The translations under genes were made by a program, and so were the position numbers. DNA of 64,000 nt from Nocardia sp. NRRL S-836. GTDB lineage: Bacteria; Actinomycetota; Actinomycetes; Mycobacteriales; Pseudonocardiaceae. Shown here in pieces: positions 18,821 through 28,138 of this stretch. The notes under the pieces are model-generated. The model was not told the origin of the DNA and did not search any database. It saw only the letters and a program-made list of their open reading frames with translations. Every line of letters starts with the position of its first letter. Position 1 is the stretch's first letter. The stretch lies in NCBI RefSeq assembly GCF_001279525.1, contig NZ_LGDY01000092.1:62001-126000 (forward strand), read 5' to 3'.

Positions 18821-19921
18821 TCAGGAACCGATCGTAGTGCCACGTTGCTGCTCGATCCCGTCGAGCAGGTAGGCATAGCGCGGCGCCATTGCCCTCGCCG
18901 CGGCGAAGCTCGGACGGTCGAACCTGGTGCGCCCGAACACGGTCAAGCCTTGTGGGGCGCCGTCGAGGCCTTCGCTGGCTCCGTCGGCGAGCATCCGCTG
19001 CGCTGGGGCCGTCGAGTTGTCGTCGCGGATCGAGATCAGGTAGCCCTCCAGGTCGTCCTCGTTCTCCCGGTGCCAGACGATGGTGCAGCTGTCGAGCCGG
19101 GTGACCTGGTCGCCGGTGCGGCGGGACTCACGGCGCTCCCGGTCGCGTCGCTGCGCGGCCTCGTCCTCGGCGTTGGCCAGCGCCGCGAACTCGGCACCCG
19201 TCATCACGACGATGTCGCCGCCGGCATCATCGCTGTCAAATCGGAAGGACCAGACCTCGTCGGGCCAGCCGCCGTTCCTGCGGGCCACGGCTCGCGACAC
19301 GGCGGGATCGTTGTGCCACAACCACATCTGCGAGTCGTCGCCCACTGATTCCGGCCGGAAGCGCGGTGCGTGGCGCGGATCGCGGTCGAGTACGGCGACT
19401 TCCGCTGGGTAGATCGAGCGCGACCGCTGGCGGTGGCGGCGCAGCGTGGCGAGGTACGAGCGCATCATCCGCTCGGCGACCTCGCGGTTGGCGAACTGCT
19501 GCACGCGGGCGGGTTCGCCGGCCTGAGCCCCGGCACGCACGTGGCTGCGGTACCAGGCCGACGGCAGCCAGATGCCCCACACCGCAGGGCCCTCCAGCTT
19601 CGCCTCGGCGCACGCCGGGCACCAGCCGTCCGGGTGCGCGTAGAACCGCTCCGGCGGATCGCGCAGCACCGCAGCGCCGGCGAAGACCATGCCCCACGTG
19701 AGCTCGAACATCGTCGACGCGACGGTGCTGTTGTACTCGTCCCAGACCAGGGTGACGCTGCCGTCGTCGTGGCGCGTCACGACGACGCGGTCGTCGTCGA
19801 GCAGATGCTGCACCGGCTCGACGCGGGTGAGCCGGGCCCTGCTGTGGGCGACAAGCATCCGGCACGCACCGGAGGGAACAGCGGCAAGGGCTTGCTGATA
19901 AAGATCGTCCGAAGTGGACAC
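18821..19921 (-). CDS. Hypothetical protein, 366 aa
   Basis: GTG start at 19921. It has a mixed alpha/beta N-terminus, a CPACAEAK pair near residue 101 that may be part of a zinc site, a basic helical stretch (RRHRQRSR) and a glutamate/arginine-rich helix (AEDEAAQRRDRERRESRR) near residue 260. There is no signal peptide or catalytic motif that I recognise. It is convergent with the plus-strand remnant ending at 18790. Confidence 0.65.
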   Translation of the reverse strand: MSTSDDLYQQALAAVPSGACRMLVAHSRARLTRVEPVQHLLDDDRVVVTRHDDGSVTLVWDEYNSTVASTMFELTWGMVFAGAAVLRDPPERFYAHPDGWCPACAEAKLEGPAVWGIWLPSAWYRSHVRAGAQAGEPARVQQFANREVAERMMRSYLATLRRHRQRSRSIYPAEVAVLDRDPRHAPRFRPESVGDDSQMWLWHNDPAVSRAVARRNGGWPDEVWSFRFDSDDAGGDIVVMTGAEFAALANAEDEAAQRRDRERRESRRTGDQVTRLDSCTIVWHRENEDDLEGYLISIRDDNSTAPAQRMLADGASEGLDGAPQGLTVFGRTRFDRPSFAAARAMAPRYAYLLDGIEQQRGTTIGS

Positions 19922-20486
19922 GTAAGTTCTCCGCTCGCATGAGACATGGCAAACAACGGGCGCACGAAGGTGCGCCGGATTGGCCGGTCGTTGCGATCCT
20001 CAGCCCGGCACGTGCTACGGGCTGCTGCGGTGAAGCGATGAGCAGGATAGCGCACAGCAGCCGCGGACGCACGAGAACGCCAATCCGAGCCGCGTGTGGG
20101 TGAAACCTCATGTGATCAAGCAGGGCTGCCTGGACGAACGCGCATACAGTCGCTGGTACGGAGGTTGAGGAGAGGGTGCCGCCGACGTCACTGCGCGCAG
20201 ATCGGACATCGGCGGGTCCTCGTTGGGCGTGCCGCGCCGGAAGATCGTGGCGTCGTGCTGACGTTGGAGCGCGGCCGAGACGACCGCGCAGCCAAGGAAG
20301 TGTGTGCGCCGCCGGTACAAGAGGCCGTGTGGTGAAGCGTCGTGGCCCTGTGTGGCAGCGCCGAGCCTGAGGGGTGCGCTGACCGCGGGTCCATCAAGGC
20401 CTGTCATTCCTCGGCCGCTGCCGCATGCTGTGCTGGGCATTCAGCGCGACGTAGCCGATTTCGACGCTTCCGCCGGATGTAGACGG
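19922..20486. other. Intergenic region
   Basis: About 560 bp with no gene I can support. Short open frames exist on both strands but have poor codon bias and weak starts. It probably contains the promoter for the minus-strand gene starting at 19921. Confidence 0.4.
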
Positions 20487-20846
20487 TCAGCCGCCGAGGT
20501 GGTGTTCGATGTGCTCGTAGATGTCGCAGTCGGTTTGTTGCCACCACTCGGGCATGTCGTGCCATGCGGGGACGTGGGAGGGCTTCGGCTCGGCGACGTG
20601 CGCCCGGACCTGCTCACGCCAGCACACGGCGACGAACTGTCCCTTTTGGACTCGTGAGAGTGTTGCGGTGTCGTCGCCGGCCTCGATGAATGCGACGACC
20701 TGGTCGTAGACGGCGGTCGCGCAGGCCTTCTCCCACTCGGGTGTCTCGTCCCAGGGCTTGATGTAGCCGTCCTTGGGCGCGGGGTGGTACTTCGTGACGC
20801 CTGCGATCCAGGCTTCGCGGAAGATGCGGCCGCGGTTGTCCTGCAC
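20487..20846 (-). CDS. Hypothetical protein, 119 aa
   Basis: GTG 20846 with GAGGAG upstream. Trp-rich and charged (DETPEWEKACATAVYDQ, later MPEWWQQTDCDIYEHIEHHL). It resembles small conserved actinobacterial proteins of unknown role. It follows the XRE/TPR regulator by 19 bp and is probably co-transcribed with it. Confidence 0.65.
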   Translation of the reverse strand: MQDNRGRIFREAWIAGVTKYHPAPKDGYIKPWDETPEWEKACATAVYDQVVAFIEAGDDTATLSRVQKGQFVAVCWREQVRAHVAEPKPSHVPAWHDMPEWWQQTDCDIYEHIEHHLGG

Positions 20847-20865
20847 GTCGCTCTCCTCGTCGGCT

Positions 20866-22122
20866 TCAGGCGATCCGTGAACGCTGCGCGAACTCCTTCA
20901 GCCCCGGCAACGCCGGACCCGAGGAGCGCAGCTGCCGCGTGAGACGATGCGCCCAGGGGCGCAGCCGCACTTCCTGCGGCGCCAGGCGCTCGGCGGCGAG
21001 CAAGGCCCGGAACGCATCCTCGCGCTTGCCCCAGGCGCCAAAGGTGAGCGCGACGTCCTCCCAGTAGCGCACGCGGCGTTCGATCACGCCGATCGAGTTG
21101 GGAGGGATTGTGCGGGCGGCGTCGATGGCCGTGCCGTAGTCGCCGAGCTTGCGGTGCACGCTGATGGCGTACAGGCCGAGGTAGGACGCGTCGATGGCCG
21201 ACGGCGTCAGCGGCAGGCCGGGCTGACCGGGCTTGCGGAACCGCGCGGCGCGAACCGCCTCGGTGTGCAGGTCCAGGGCCGCTGAGCGGCGGCCGGCGAT
21301 GGCCGCGGTGTAGGCGCCGGTCTCCAGCAGCATCGTGTACGCCGCCGCGTGCGCGGCGTCGCCGAGCTGCGACTGCGCATCGATCTTGTTCGCTGTGTCG
21401 ACGACGAGCTGCTGTGCTTGCTCGGACTGCTCGAACCTGCGCAGCACCACCGCGCCCATCTGCGCGACCTCGGCCTCGACGAGCAGGTCACCGGACGCGC
21501 GTGCGGCCGCCATCGCCTGTTCGGACAGACCACAGGCCAGGCCGTCCTCGCCGAGGCGCAGAGCGAGCCACGTCGAGTGCCGGTACGTCGTGGCCAGCAG
21601 CCCATCGGCTTCGTGCCGCTCGTCGTCGCCGACCGCGTCGCGGGTGATCTGCGCCGTGCGGATGAGATTGGGCAAAGCGCCGGCCAGTTCCTGGTAGCGG
21701 CAGGCCATGTAGTCGGACTGGGCGCCGTCGACCAGGTGTCGCAGCCCTCCGATCGTCATCGGCTCGGTACTGGCCTGCGCCGCGCTCTTGCCGAGCAAGG
21801 CGAAACCGGCCACCCCGAGCACACCTGCCAGGAGTTCACGCCGCAGCACCTCGTCACCGCCCTCCGCTGAGATTGTGGGTTCCAGGCTATCGAGTCCCGC
21901 GGAGTTGACGTACGACTCGCCGAGCAGGTCGTCGAGCTCGGTGATGGTCAGCCTCAGAAGCCTCGCCAGTCGCGGCCGCATCCACGGTTGGGGAGCGCAG
22001 TCACCGGCCTCCCATCGCTGCACGGTGGTGCGGTCGATGTTCAGCGCTGCCGCCAGTCGTTCCTGGGTATAGCCCTCGTTTTTTCGGCGCAGCGCGAACC
22101 TCCGCCGTTTCGGTGCTCCCAC
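20866..22122 (-). CDS. XRE-family regulator with TPR-like C-terminal domain
   Basis: GTG 22122 is preceded by GGGGAGG. Residues about 5-55 form a Cro/C1 HTH (TQERLAAALNIDRTTVQRWE). A linker with RRELLAGVLGVAGFALL follows, then about 280 residues of TPR-like helices. Such proteins are common in antibiotic-producing actinomycetes as cytoplasmic regulators, sometimes with peptide or protein partners. It is divergent from the DUF4254 gene at 22299, and the 176-bp gap likely holds both promoters. Confidence 0.8.
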   Translation of the reverse strand: MGAPKRRRFALRRKNEGYTQERLAAALNIDRTTVQRWEAGDCAPQPWMRPRLARLLRLTITELDDLLGESYVNSAGLDSLEPTISAEGGDEVLRRELLAGVLGVAGFALLGKSAAQASTEPMTIGGLRHLVDGAQSDYMACRYQELAGALPNLIRTAQITRDAVGDDERHEADGLLATTYRHSTWLALRLGEDGLACGLSEQAMAAARASGDLLVEAEVAQMGAVVLRRFEQSEQAQQLVVDTANKIDAQSQLGDAAHAAAYTMLLETGAYTAAIAGRRSAALDLHTEAVRAARFRKPGQPGLPLTPSAIDASYLGLYAISVHRKLGDYGTAIDAARTIPPNSIGVIERRVRYWEDVALTFGAWGKREDAFRALLAAERLAPQEVRLRPWAHRLTRQLRSSGPALPGLKEFAQRSRIA

Positions 22123-22298
22123 TGCGCCTCCCCTGCGGCCCGGCCCGTTCACTCGGGCGAGTCGCTGCTGGTCAAACCGGCCGATGCGGCAACGATGCGG
22201 CAATCCTGCTGCATTCCCGCCGTGTTCGCGGCGTTGCGTGACCGGTTGTCTGTAACTCGCGACGTGACGTGTTGTTCACGGTAGTGGAGGAAGCGGCG

Positions 22299-22889
22299 AT
22301 GACCAGCATGAACGCCCAGATGATCGCTCTACGGGACGAGTCGCCGGGCGAGTCCGACGGCGGTGACCCACACTCTGTGACTCTCGGCGTTCCACGCGCC
22401 GCGGCCGTGACCCGTGCGTGTGTGTTCACGCCGGTCGGCGTGCACACGCATCCGGTGCTGGCCGCGGCCGCGGCGCTGGCCGTGCAGCACCGCCTGCGCG
22501 CCGAGGCGCACCGGGTGGTGTGCGAGCCGCTCGCCGATGACCACCTGGTGGCGGCCTCGACCAGGTCGGTCAACGCCGCTGACGCCGCGTGCGCGATGCT
22601 GGTCGACCGGATCGACATGTGGGCGGCTGTCGCGATCGCCGACAACCGCACCGGCGCCGTGCACACCGAGACCTTCGGTCAGCTCGTCGACCGGCTCGTC
22701 GCCGCCTGGACGCGGTGGAACGTCCTTGACACCGGCGCCGCTGTGGCCGGCAAGACACAGGTGCGGGAGGCGCTGCACCGCGTCAACGAACTGTCGGTGG
22801 GCTACGACGACCTCATCGCCGACCTGCGCACCGGCAGACGGCGCCTGCCGCGCATCGGCGTCACGACCGGTCCGGTCGACGCCGCCTAG
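22299..22889 (+). CDS. DUF4254 family protein
   Basis: ATG 22299 lies 8 bases after GGAGG. The middle and C-terminal part shows the DUF4254 pattern: MLVDRIDMWAAVAIAD, then HTETFGQLVDRLVAAWTRW, ending with a short helical block. The family is found beside glycan genes in some bacteria and in mobile regions of actinomycetes; its biochemical role is not established. It is probably the first gene of a small plus-strand operon with the next three genes. Confidence 0.75.
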   Translation: MTSMNAQMIALRDESPGESDGGDPHSVTLGVPRAAAVTRACVFTPVGVHTHPVLAAAAALAVQHRLRAEAHRVVCEPLADDHLVAASTRSVNAADAACAMLVDRIDMWAAVAIADNRTGAVHTETFGQLVDRLVAAWTRWNVLDTGAAVAGKTQVREALHRVNELSVGYDDLIADLRTGRRRLPRIGVTTGPVDAA

Positions 22890-22891
22890 CC

Positions 22892-23164
22892 ATGGTCGAG
22901 CCGCGGGACGTCGTCGCTGTGGTCGTCGCTGTGGAAAACCCCGCCGATCGGCTGGTCGGCGCCGTCAGCGCGCTGTCCGCGCACCTGCCGCCATCAGACC
23001 GGCCAACGGTGCGCCCGCTGTGCCCGGCGCGGCCGTGGCCCCGCATGCGGTCCGACGAGGCTGCTCGCCGCGTCCACGAGGGCGGTGCCGCGATCGGTTC
23101 GTTCGTGCCGCTGGACCTTCACCCGCGGCTGTGGCCACCGGCCGAGCTTGTGCCGCTGCCCTGA
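22892..23164 (+). CDS. Hypothetical protein, 90 aa
   Basis: ATG 22892 begins 2 bases after the DUF4254 stop, suggesting an operon. Pro- and Arg-rich, no recognised domain. Its codon bias supports coding, but the product could be a minor element protein. Confidence 0.5.
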   Translation: MVEPRDVVAVVVAVENPADRLVGAVSALSAHLPPSDRPTVRPLCPARPWPRMRSDEAARRVHEGGAAIGSFVPLDLHPRLWPPAELVPLP

Positions 23165-23183
23165 TTCGACAAGGAGAAGCCGG

Positions 23184-23969
23184 ATGGATGAGGTCCTGGC
23201 CGCAACCCTGCGCGGAGCCGTCTACGAGCGCCTGAAGTATTTGGACATGCTCGTCACCCAGGCCGACGTCGCGTCCCGCGCGGCCCTGGCCGACACCGAG
23301 CTCGCCCGGCTCTGCGCCACGTTGCGGGCGCTGCTGGTTGCGCACGAACCCGACGAACGGGGCCGCTGCACGCACTGCTCCGGGTGGCGTCGCGGCCGCC
23401 GGTTCCCGTGCTCGGTCTGGGGCGTCGTCCACGAGCACCTGATCGCCACCGGCCGGGCAACGACTCCCGCCGAGTCCGGTCGGCACGCCACCGACACCGC
23501 CGCGGGCCTCGTCGCCGATGCGAGGCAGGCGGCTTCCCAGAGCGCGGGGGAGCGCGCCACCCCGCGTCGGGCGTGTCTCCCCGCCTCGCTCAACTCCCCG
23601 CTTCACGCGGATGCCACCGGCATCCGAAGCACAACCATGCCCAATCGAGGTAGACATGCGCGCTTCGCTGCAGTCCACACGCGACAGGCTCATCCGCGCC
23701 GTCGAGACCGCCGCCGACACCGCACCACCCTCCGGCTCGGCGCTGTGGACAGTGACACTCACCGACCCCAACGAGGTCCAGGCCGCCCTCAAGGAGCACC
23801 TCGGCGACGACACCACGGTCGTGCTCACCGGCACTCTGGAAAGGCGCCTGCTGCTCATCGAGCACACGGGTACCTGGACGACGGCAGGGACTTCGTGACC
23901 GCGAAGCTGGACGCGGTCATGATCGCGTCGAGCGCCGTGGCCGGCGGGGTCGCGCTGTTCGCGTTGTAG
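23184..23969 (+). CDS. Hypothetical protein with CTHC motif, C-terminal boundary uncertain
   Basis: ATG 23184 follows AAGGAGA. The first ~155 residues are convincing: an N-terminal helix pair (LRGAVYERLKYLDMLV), then GRCTHCSGWRRGRRFPC and VWGVVHEHLI, a likely small zinc-binding motif. Beyond about 23650 the frame turns Arg/His-rich and overlaps the better gene at 23656, so the original stop has probably been lost. The frame is only closed by the TAG at 23967. Confidence 0.55.
   Translation: MDEVLAATLRGAVYERLKYLDMLVTQADVASRAALADTELARLCATLRALLVAHEPDERGRCTHCSGWRRGRRFPCSVWGVVHEHLIATGRATTPAESGRHATDTAAGLVADARQAASQSAGERATPRRACLPASLNSPLHADATGIRSTTMPNRGRHARFAAVHTRQAHPRRRDRRRHRTTLRLGAVDSDTHRPQRGPGRPQGAPRRRHHGRAHRHSGKAPAAHRAHGYLDDGRDFVTAKLDAVMIASSAVAGGVALFAL
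23656..23898 (+). CDS. Hypothetical protein, 80 aa
   Basis: ATG 23656 with AGG 8 bases upstream. A compact alpha/beta protein (STRDRLIRAVETAADT, later VVLTGTLERRLLLIEHTG). It overlaps the tail frame of the preceding gene but has much better amino-acid composition. Its stop shares GTGA with the next start. No family recognised. Confidence 0.6.
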   Translation: MRASLQSTRDRLIRAVETAADTAPPSGSALWTVTLTDPNEVQAALKEHLGDDTTVVLTGTLERRLLLIEHTGTWTTAGTS

Positions 23970-24131
23970 CTCGCGGTGCGCCGCCAGATGACCGCCGAGC
24001 GGGACCTGCGAGCCCGGCTGGACGCCCAAGCGCACGCCGAGGACGACGCCAGGGCGCGCCGGGTCACCGAGCTCGCTCAGCCAGCTGGGCTCGTTGTGAC
24101 CGGGAGACACGTCGACGGCGGCACGCTGTGA
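23895..24131 (+). pseudogene. Small membrane protein interrupted by TAG
   Basis: GTG 23895 overlaps the previous stop (GTGA). The frame reads through one hydrophobic helix (VAGGVALFAL), meets TAG at 23967-23969, and continues in the same frame as a charged helix (RQMTAERDLRARLDAQAHAED) to TGA 24131. A single-pass membrane protein with a cytoplasmic coiled tail was probably encoded before the nonsense change. Confidence 0.55.
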
Positions 24132-24289
24132 GGAGGGAAATGTTCCTGGCCGGAGGCGGACACAAGTGCCACCCCTTTGGCTTGGCTGACAGCTCTGCCG
24201 ATCATGGAACTTGCTCATGCACACGTGGAATCTCGGTTCTGGCGGATGTCACTCGATCGTGGTCACGCCGTGCTCCGTAGCATCCGCTC

Positions 24290-26104
24290 GTGCTCGTCTC
24301 TCGTGCCCGCAAGCTCACCGATCGCGTCATTCGCGCTGCGCTGGAGCCGCGCGACCGAATAGTCGGCAACGGCCGGCGTGAATTGCTGGATCAGCTCGCC
24401 TCAGGCCGGACGGTATTGTCGTTCGACACCGAGGGCTGGACACCGCAAGCCCGAGCACAGACCGCGGGCGAGTTCCATCAGGCCGGAGCGTTCCATCTAT
24501 GGGACTGTGGATCCCGCATCGTCTACGTGGTTCACCCCACGCTCGCCGCGGCGCTGGCCGGGGCCACGTCTGATCCTGTTCCGGGTGAGATGTGGCGGCG
24601 CGCGCGACATGCGGACCCTCTGGTCGTGCTGGCCGTACCACCAGAGGTACGGACGCCGAGCGGCGAACGCGGTCGCCTGCTGGCGTTCCTGGCACACGGC
24701 CGTCACGGCGCCGCGCTCTGTTCCACCGACAGCACCGCCCGCGACGGCCTGGGAATGGTGTTCCTGACCGAGATCGTCGAGCACGACACGCAACCGGTGG
24801 GCACGGGACCGATTGACGTCGTGCGTACATGGATTCCCACCCACGAGGACATGACAGTGGGCGACATGGTGAACCAGGCTCAGGCTCGCTTCGAAACCTC
24901 GTCCGGTCCCCGCCCCGGTGACGACCGATGGACGACGTATCTGACGACGATGGTGTCCACCGCCGTGGCGACGCTGCTGTACGCCTGCGCCGACGACGCG
25001 GACATCGCCGTCCTGCCGGGCGCACCAGGCCGGCGACCCAGCCATAAACCCAAACGCGGCCAGGTCTTCGGCCTCGGCTGGAACACCGATCCGGGCGACG
25101 CCATCGACGCGGCGGTACCGCGGCCCGGTCACCTTCACACCTACTGGCCACACGGGCTGCACGCGCCCGCGCGACTGACCTTCCACGCCCAAGCCGACGT
25201 CGAAAGCAAGCTCGCCGCGCTCACCGAGCAGTTCCGTTCGGCACGCGCCGAGCTGCACGCGCGGCATCTGCAGGTCGAATCGCTGCATGCCGAAGCCGTG
25301 CGCGCCCAGCAGACCCTGCGCCGGCTACAAGCGGACAACAAGGCCGCCCACGCTTCCCGTCGCCGGCTGGTCCACGCCGTCTTGCGCTACCGAGGCGAAG
25401 CCGCCGAGACCGGCAGCGTCAGCCAGCTCGCCGCACTACGGCGCCAGCTGTCGCACCGAGACGAAGACCTTAGGGTCGCCCACGAGACCATCGCCGCGCT
25501 GAGCGACGAACTCGATGTCGCGCGCGACGCCCTGACCCGCCGTTCCCACACGGCCTGGGAACGCGCCGACGGTGACGACAAGCCCAAAGCCACACGGGCC
25601 CGCCCGGATGAACACGTCCGCTTCAGCAGCTGGGACGCCGTGCTCGACGCCGCCCGTCAGGACCTTCGACTTCTCTGGTTCGCGCCGGACCTTCTCGACG
25701 ATGCGCGACAGCTGCCCGCGCGCCGCGACTGGCTCAGCACCACCTGGAACACCCTGTGCGCGCTGTCTGACTATGCGCACGCCAAGATCACGGCGAGCAC
25801 GGCAACCGACCGCACCGCGGTCCGCAACCTCCGTGCCTACCTCGACGCCGTCGACGTCGACGGCCGCCGGATCTCCAGCGCCCAGCTCGTCCCCGCCGAG
25901 TCACGCAGCGTCCTGAACAACCCGAGCTTGCGCCGCCACCGAGAGCGGCCCGCACCGCCTTCCTTCGGCGGAACGGCTCTCTACACCGCCCATGTCCGGA
26001 TCGGACAGAGCGCACCCCATCCGAGGCTGTACTTCGTCGAGCTCGGCGGCGAGGTCTGCATCGGCTACCTCGGTCCACACCTGCCCAACAGACTCACCAC
26101 GTGA
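24290..26104 (+). CDS. Coiled-coil hypothetical protein, 604 aa
   Basis: Start taken at GTG 24290; later starts are possible. Residues about 1-300 are globular with no recognised motif. About 300-440 is a long heptad-rich coiled coil (ESKLAALTEQFRSARAELHA and onward). The last ~60 residues contain HVRIGQSAPHPRLYFVE and VCIGYLGPHLPN, a C-terminal block I have seen on other actinobacterial proteins of unknown function. It may be a structural or conflict-related protein; no catalytic residues are evident. Confidence 0.65.
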   Translation: MLVSRARKLTDRVIRAALEPRDRIVGNGRRELLDQLASGRTVLSFDTEGWTPQARAQTAGEFHQAGAFHLWDCGSRIVYVVHPTLAAALAGATSDPVPGEMWRRARHADPLVVLAVPPEVRTPSGERGRLLAFLAHGRHGAALCSTDSTARDGLGMVFLTEIVEHDTQPVGTGPIDVVRTWIPTHEDMTVGDMVNQAQARFETSSGPRPGDDRWTTYLTTMVSTAVATLLYACADDADIAVLPGAPGRRPSHKPKRGQVFGLGWNTDPGDAIDAAVPRPGHLHTYWPHGLHAPARLTFHAQADVESKLAALTEQFRSARAELHARHLQVESLHAEAVRAQQTLRRLQADNKAAHASRRRLVHAVLRYRGEAAETGSVSQLAALRRQLSHRDEDLRVAHETIAALSDELDVARDALTRRSHTAWERADGDDKPKATRARPDEHVRFSSWDAVLDAARQDLRLLWFAPDLLDDARQLPARRDWLSTTWNTLCALSDYAHAKITASTATDRTAVRNLRAYLDAVDVDGRRISSAQLVPAESRSVLNNPSLRRHRERPAPPSFGGTALYTAHVRIGQSAPHPRLYFVELGGEVCIGYLGPHLPNRLTT

Positions 26105-26200
26105 CAGGCTCAGCCCTCTGATCATCCGCACGGCCGCACAGCCACGGCCATCGTGGACCCGCGTCGCGGCCGGTGCCACAGCGGATCCGGCAGGATGTGG

Positions 26201-26290
26201 TCATGGCAGCGTGGCGGCCACGAGCTCGGCCGACTTCGTGGCCAGCTCACAGGCGCTCGCGGTGTCGGTCGACGCTGCGCACGCCCCCGT
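26201..26290 (-). pseudogene. 3' fragment of a DUF3558 lipoprotein gene
   Basis: On the minus strand this encodes STDTASACELATKSAELVAA followed by TLP and a stop. It nearly repeats the end of the DUF3558 gene at 59753 (about 90 percent identical DNA over ~75 bp by eye). No start or upstream body is present. It is a stranded copy of the 3' end, 33 kb from its relatives. Confidence 0.7.
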
Positions 26291-26328
26291 GGAGCAACGT
26301 CCGAGGACCCTGTGCGCTCGGGGTCACC

Positions 26329-26493
26329 GTGATCTACGACGACACGTTCGGCGGGTGGAAGCTGAGGCTGGAATCGCCTGGCACCTACCTCATCAGCATC
26401 GCCGCCTCACACGACCGTGCCGGGGCTGCCGCGGTGGCGCAGCTGGCGATCGAGCTCAACGCGGGCCGCCGAGGCAACCCGTTCCAACAGTAA
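26329..26493 (+). CDS. Small hypothetical protein or gene tail
   Basis: GTG 26329 gives a 54-residue product (IYDDTFGGWKLRLESPGTYL) that is clearly protein-like. The frame upstream is poor because it overlaps the DUF3558 fragment, so this may be the 3' end of a gene truncated at the same junction. Confidence 0.4.
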   Translation: MIYDDTFGGWKLRLESPGTYLISIAASHDRAGAAAVAQLAIELNAGRRGNPFQQ

Positions 26494-26553
26494 GCCAACC
26501 GCCGCCGCACAACCGTTCAGCCGTCCGAAGACCGTGACTCGCAAAGAAATCCG

Positions 26554-27141
26554 GTGACCACGCAAACGTCCGTACCGCTCGAACATCAGAGCCTCGATGC
26601 CACCAACCAGTCCGCGCGCAACCTCGCCACGATGGTTCAGGACGGCGACATCATTCTCGATCCGTCCTACCAGCGCGGCTCGGTGTGGACCGTTGATCAG
26701 CGCACCGGCCTGGTCACGTCCTGGCTGCTGGGACTGCCCGTCCCGGCGATCATCCTCAACGACCGCATGTCGTGGCCGGAAGCCCGACACGACCAGTCTG
26801 GCCGCGTGCACTTCGCCGCCATCGACGGCAAGCAGCGCCTGGAGACCGCCGTGGCGTGGTTCGGCGGCGAACTGGCGGTGCCGGCCACGTGGTTCCGGCC
26901 CGAGCACGTCGACCGCACCGAGCAGACCGACGGCGGGCCCTTCACCCGCTTCACCTGGTTGACCAAGCGCGGCCAGGGCTACATGGCGCTGCGCGCGCCT
27001 CTACCGGTCGCCACGGCCCATGTCGCCTCGGTGGCCGAGGAGGCGGAGATCTATCTGCTGGTCAACGGCGCGGGGACCAGCCAGACCGACGAGGATCTGC
27101 CGCGCGCCGGGGAGATCGCGCAGCGCAACAGCGGGCGGTAG
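26554..27141 (+). CDS. DUF262 (ParB/GmrS-like) single-domain protein
   Basis: GTG 26554, 195 residues. The DUF262 features are clear: PSYQRGSVWTVDQ near residue 38, then LGLPVPAIIL, and DGKQRLETAV in place of the usual DGQQR. DUF262 is the nucleotide-binding, nuclease-linked half of GmrSD type IV restriction enzymes and of related defence proteins. The DUF1524 nuclease half is absent here, so this is a minimal stand-alone version. Its stop lies 1 bp from that of the convergent ligase gene. Confidence 0.8.
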   Translation: MTTQTSVPLEHQSLDATNQSARNLATMVQDGDIILDPSYQRGSVWTVDQRTGLVTSWLLGLPVPAIILNDRMSWPEARHDQSGRVHFAAIDGKQRLETAVAWFGGELAVPATWFRPEHVDRTEQTDGGPFTRFTWLTKRGQGYMALRAPLPVATAHVASVAEEAEIYLLVNGAGTSQTDEDLPRAGEIAQRNSGR

Positions 27142-27142
27142 G

Positions 27143-28138
27143 TCACTGAGCTGGAAGCGTTACGCTGCCGGGAGAGCGGTCGTCCCGTCGCCCGCGCCAC
27201 ACTGCGTGACGCAGATGCCCGCCGGAGGTCCAGGACCGGAACGTGACCTCGCCGACGAGTTCGGGACGGACCCAGCGCGCCGTGCGCGCGTGTTCGCGCG
27301 GCACCGGCTCGCTGAACGGGCTCTCCGGCGCGGTGAGGCGGTCCAGGGTCCGGCGTATCTCTTGCAGCATGGCCTCGCTCAGACTGGAGCCCACCCGGCC
27401 GATGTAGATCAGACGTCCTTGCGCGTCATGCGCGCCCAGCAGCAGCGAGCCGAAGGACGACGCCCGGCTGCCTTCGCCAGGGGTCCAGCCGCCGACCACG
27501 ACTTCCTGGGTCTCCGTCAACGGGCACTTGATCCAGGTCCGCGACCGCCGTCCGGGCAGGTAGACGCTGTTAGCGCGCTTGAACACCGCGCCTTCGAAAC
27601 CGTACTCGCGCGCCACCTCCAGCAGCACCTCCGGTTCGGTGTCGGGAAACGCCGGCGGCACCTGCACCGCCGCGACGCCCGGGAGTTGCAGGTCGATGAG
27701 CAGCTGGCGGCGCAGCCGGTACGGCTCGCCCAGTAGCGATCGCCCGTCGAGGTACAACAGGTCGAAGACGAAGTACTGCACCGGAGCCTTCGTCCGAGAC
27801 CAGCGTGTCGGCGCGCCTCGCCGGTGCTGCAGGAGGCTGAAGTCGGGGACTCCGTCGCGCCCGACGGCCACGATCTCGCCGTCGAGCACGACGCTGTGCC
27901 GGCCGCACACCGTGCTCAAGGCTTCGACCTCGGGAAACTGTGCGAGCAACGAGTTGTTGTTGCGGCTCAGCACCCGCAGGCCGCCCGGTTCGACGTAGGC
28001 GATCGCGCGGTAGCCGTCGTGCTTGAACTCTCCGGTCCAGCCATCGCCGGCAGGCGGGTCACCGGGCATCGCGAGCATCGGCGCCACCAGCTCCGGCACC
28101 GCCGCCGCAGATCGTCGCGCCGCTGCACTACCTGCCAC
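27143..28138 (-). CDS. ATP-dependent DNA ligase (LigC/LigD-ligase type)
   Basis: About 331 residues from GTG 28138; an internal ATG (MLAMPG) would also give an intact domain. Motif I is EFKHDGYRAI with the nucleotide-accepting Lys; motif III-like VLDGEIVAVG, motif IV EGAVFKR and motif V WIKCPL are present, with an OB-fold C-terminus (GRVGSSLSEAML). It seals DNA nicks with ATP and belongs to the small actinobacterial ligases linked to end-joining and repair. No Ku or primase gene is nearby. It is divergent from the Nudix gene. Confidence 0.85.
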   Translation of the reverse strand: MAGSAAARRSAAAVPELVAPMLAMPGDPPAGDGWTGEFKHDGYRAIAYVEPGGLRVLSRNNNSLLAQFPEVEALSTVCGRHSVVLDGEIVAVGRDGVPDFSLLQHRRGAPTRWSRTKAPVQYFVFDLLYLDGRSLLGEPYRLRRQLLIDLQLPGVAAVQVPPAFPDTEPEVLLEVAREYGFEGAVFKRANSVYLPGRRSRTWIKCPLTETQEVVVGGWTPGEGSRASSFGSLLLGAHDAQGRLIYIGRVGSSLSEAMLQEIRRTLDRLTAPESPFSEPVPREHARTARWVRPELVGEVTFRSWTSGGHLRHAVWRGRRDDRSPGSVTLPAQ

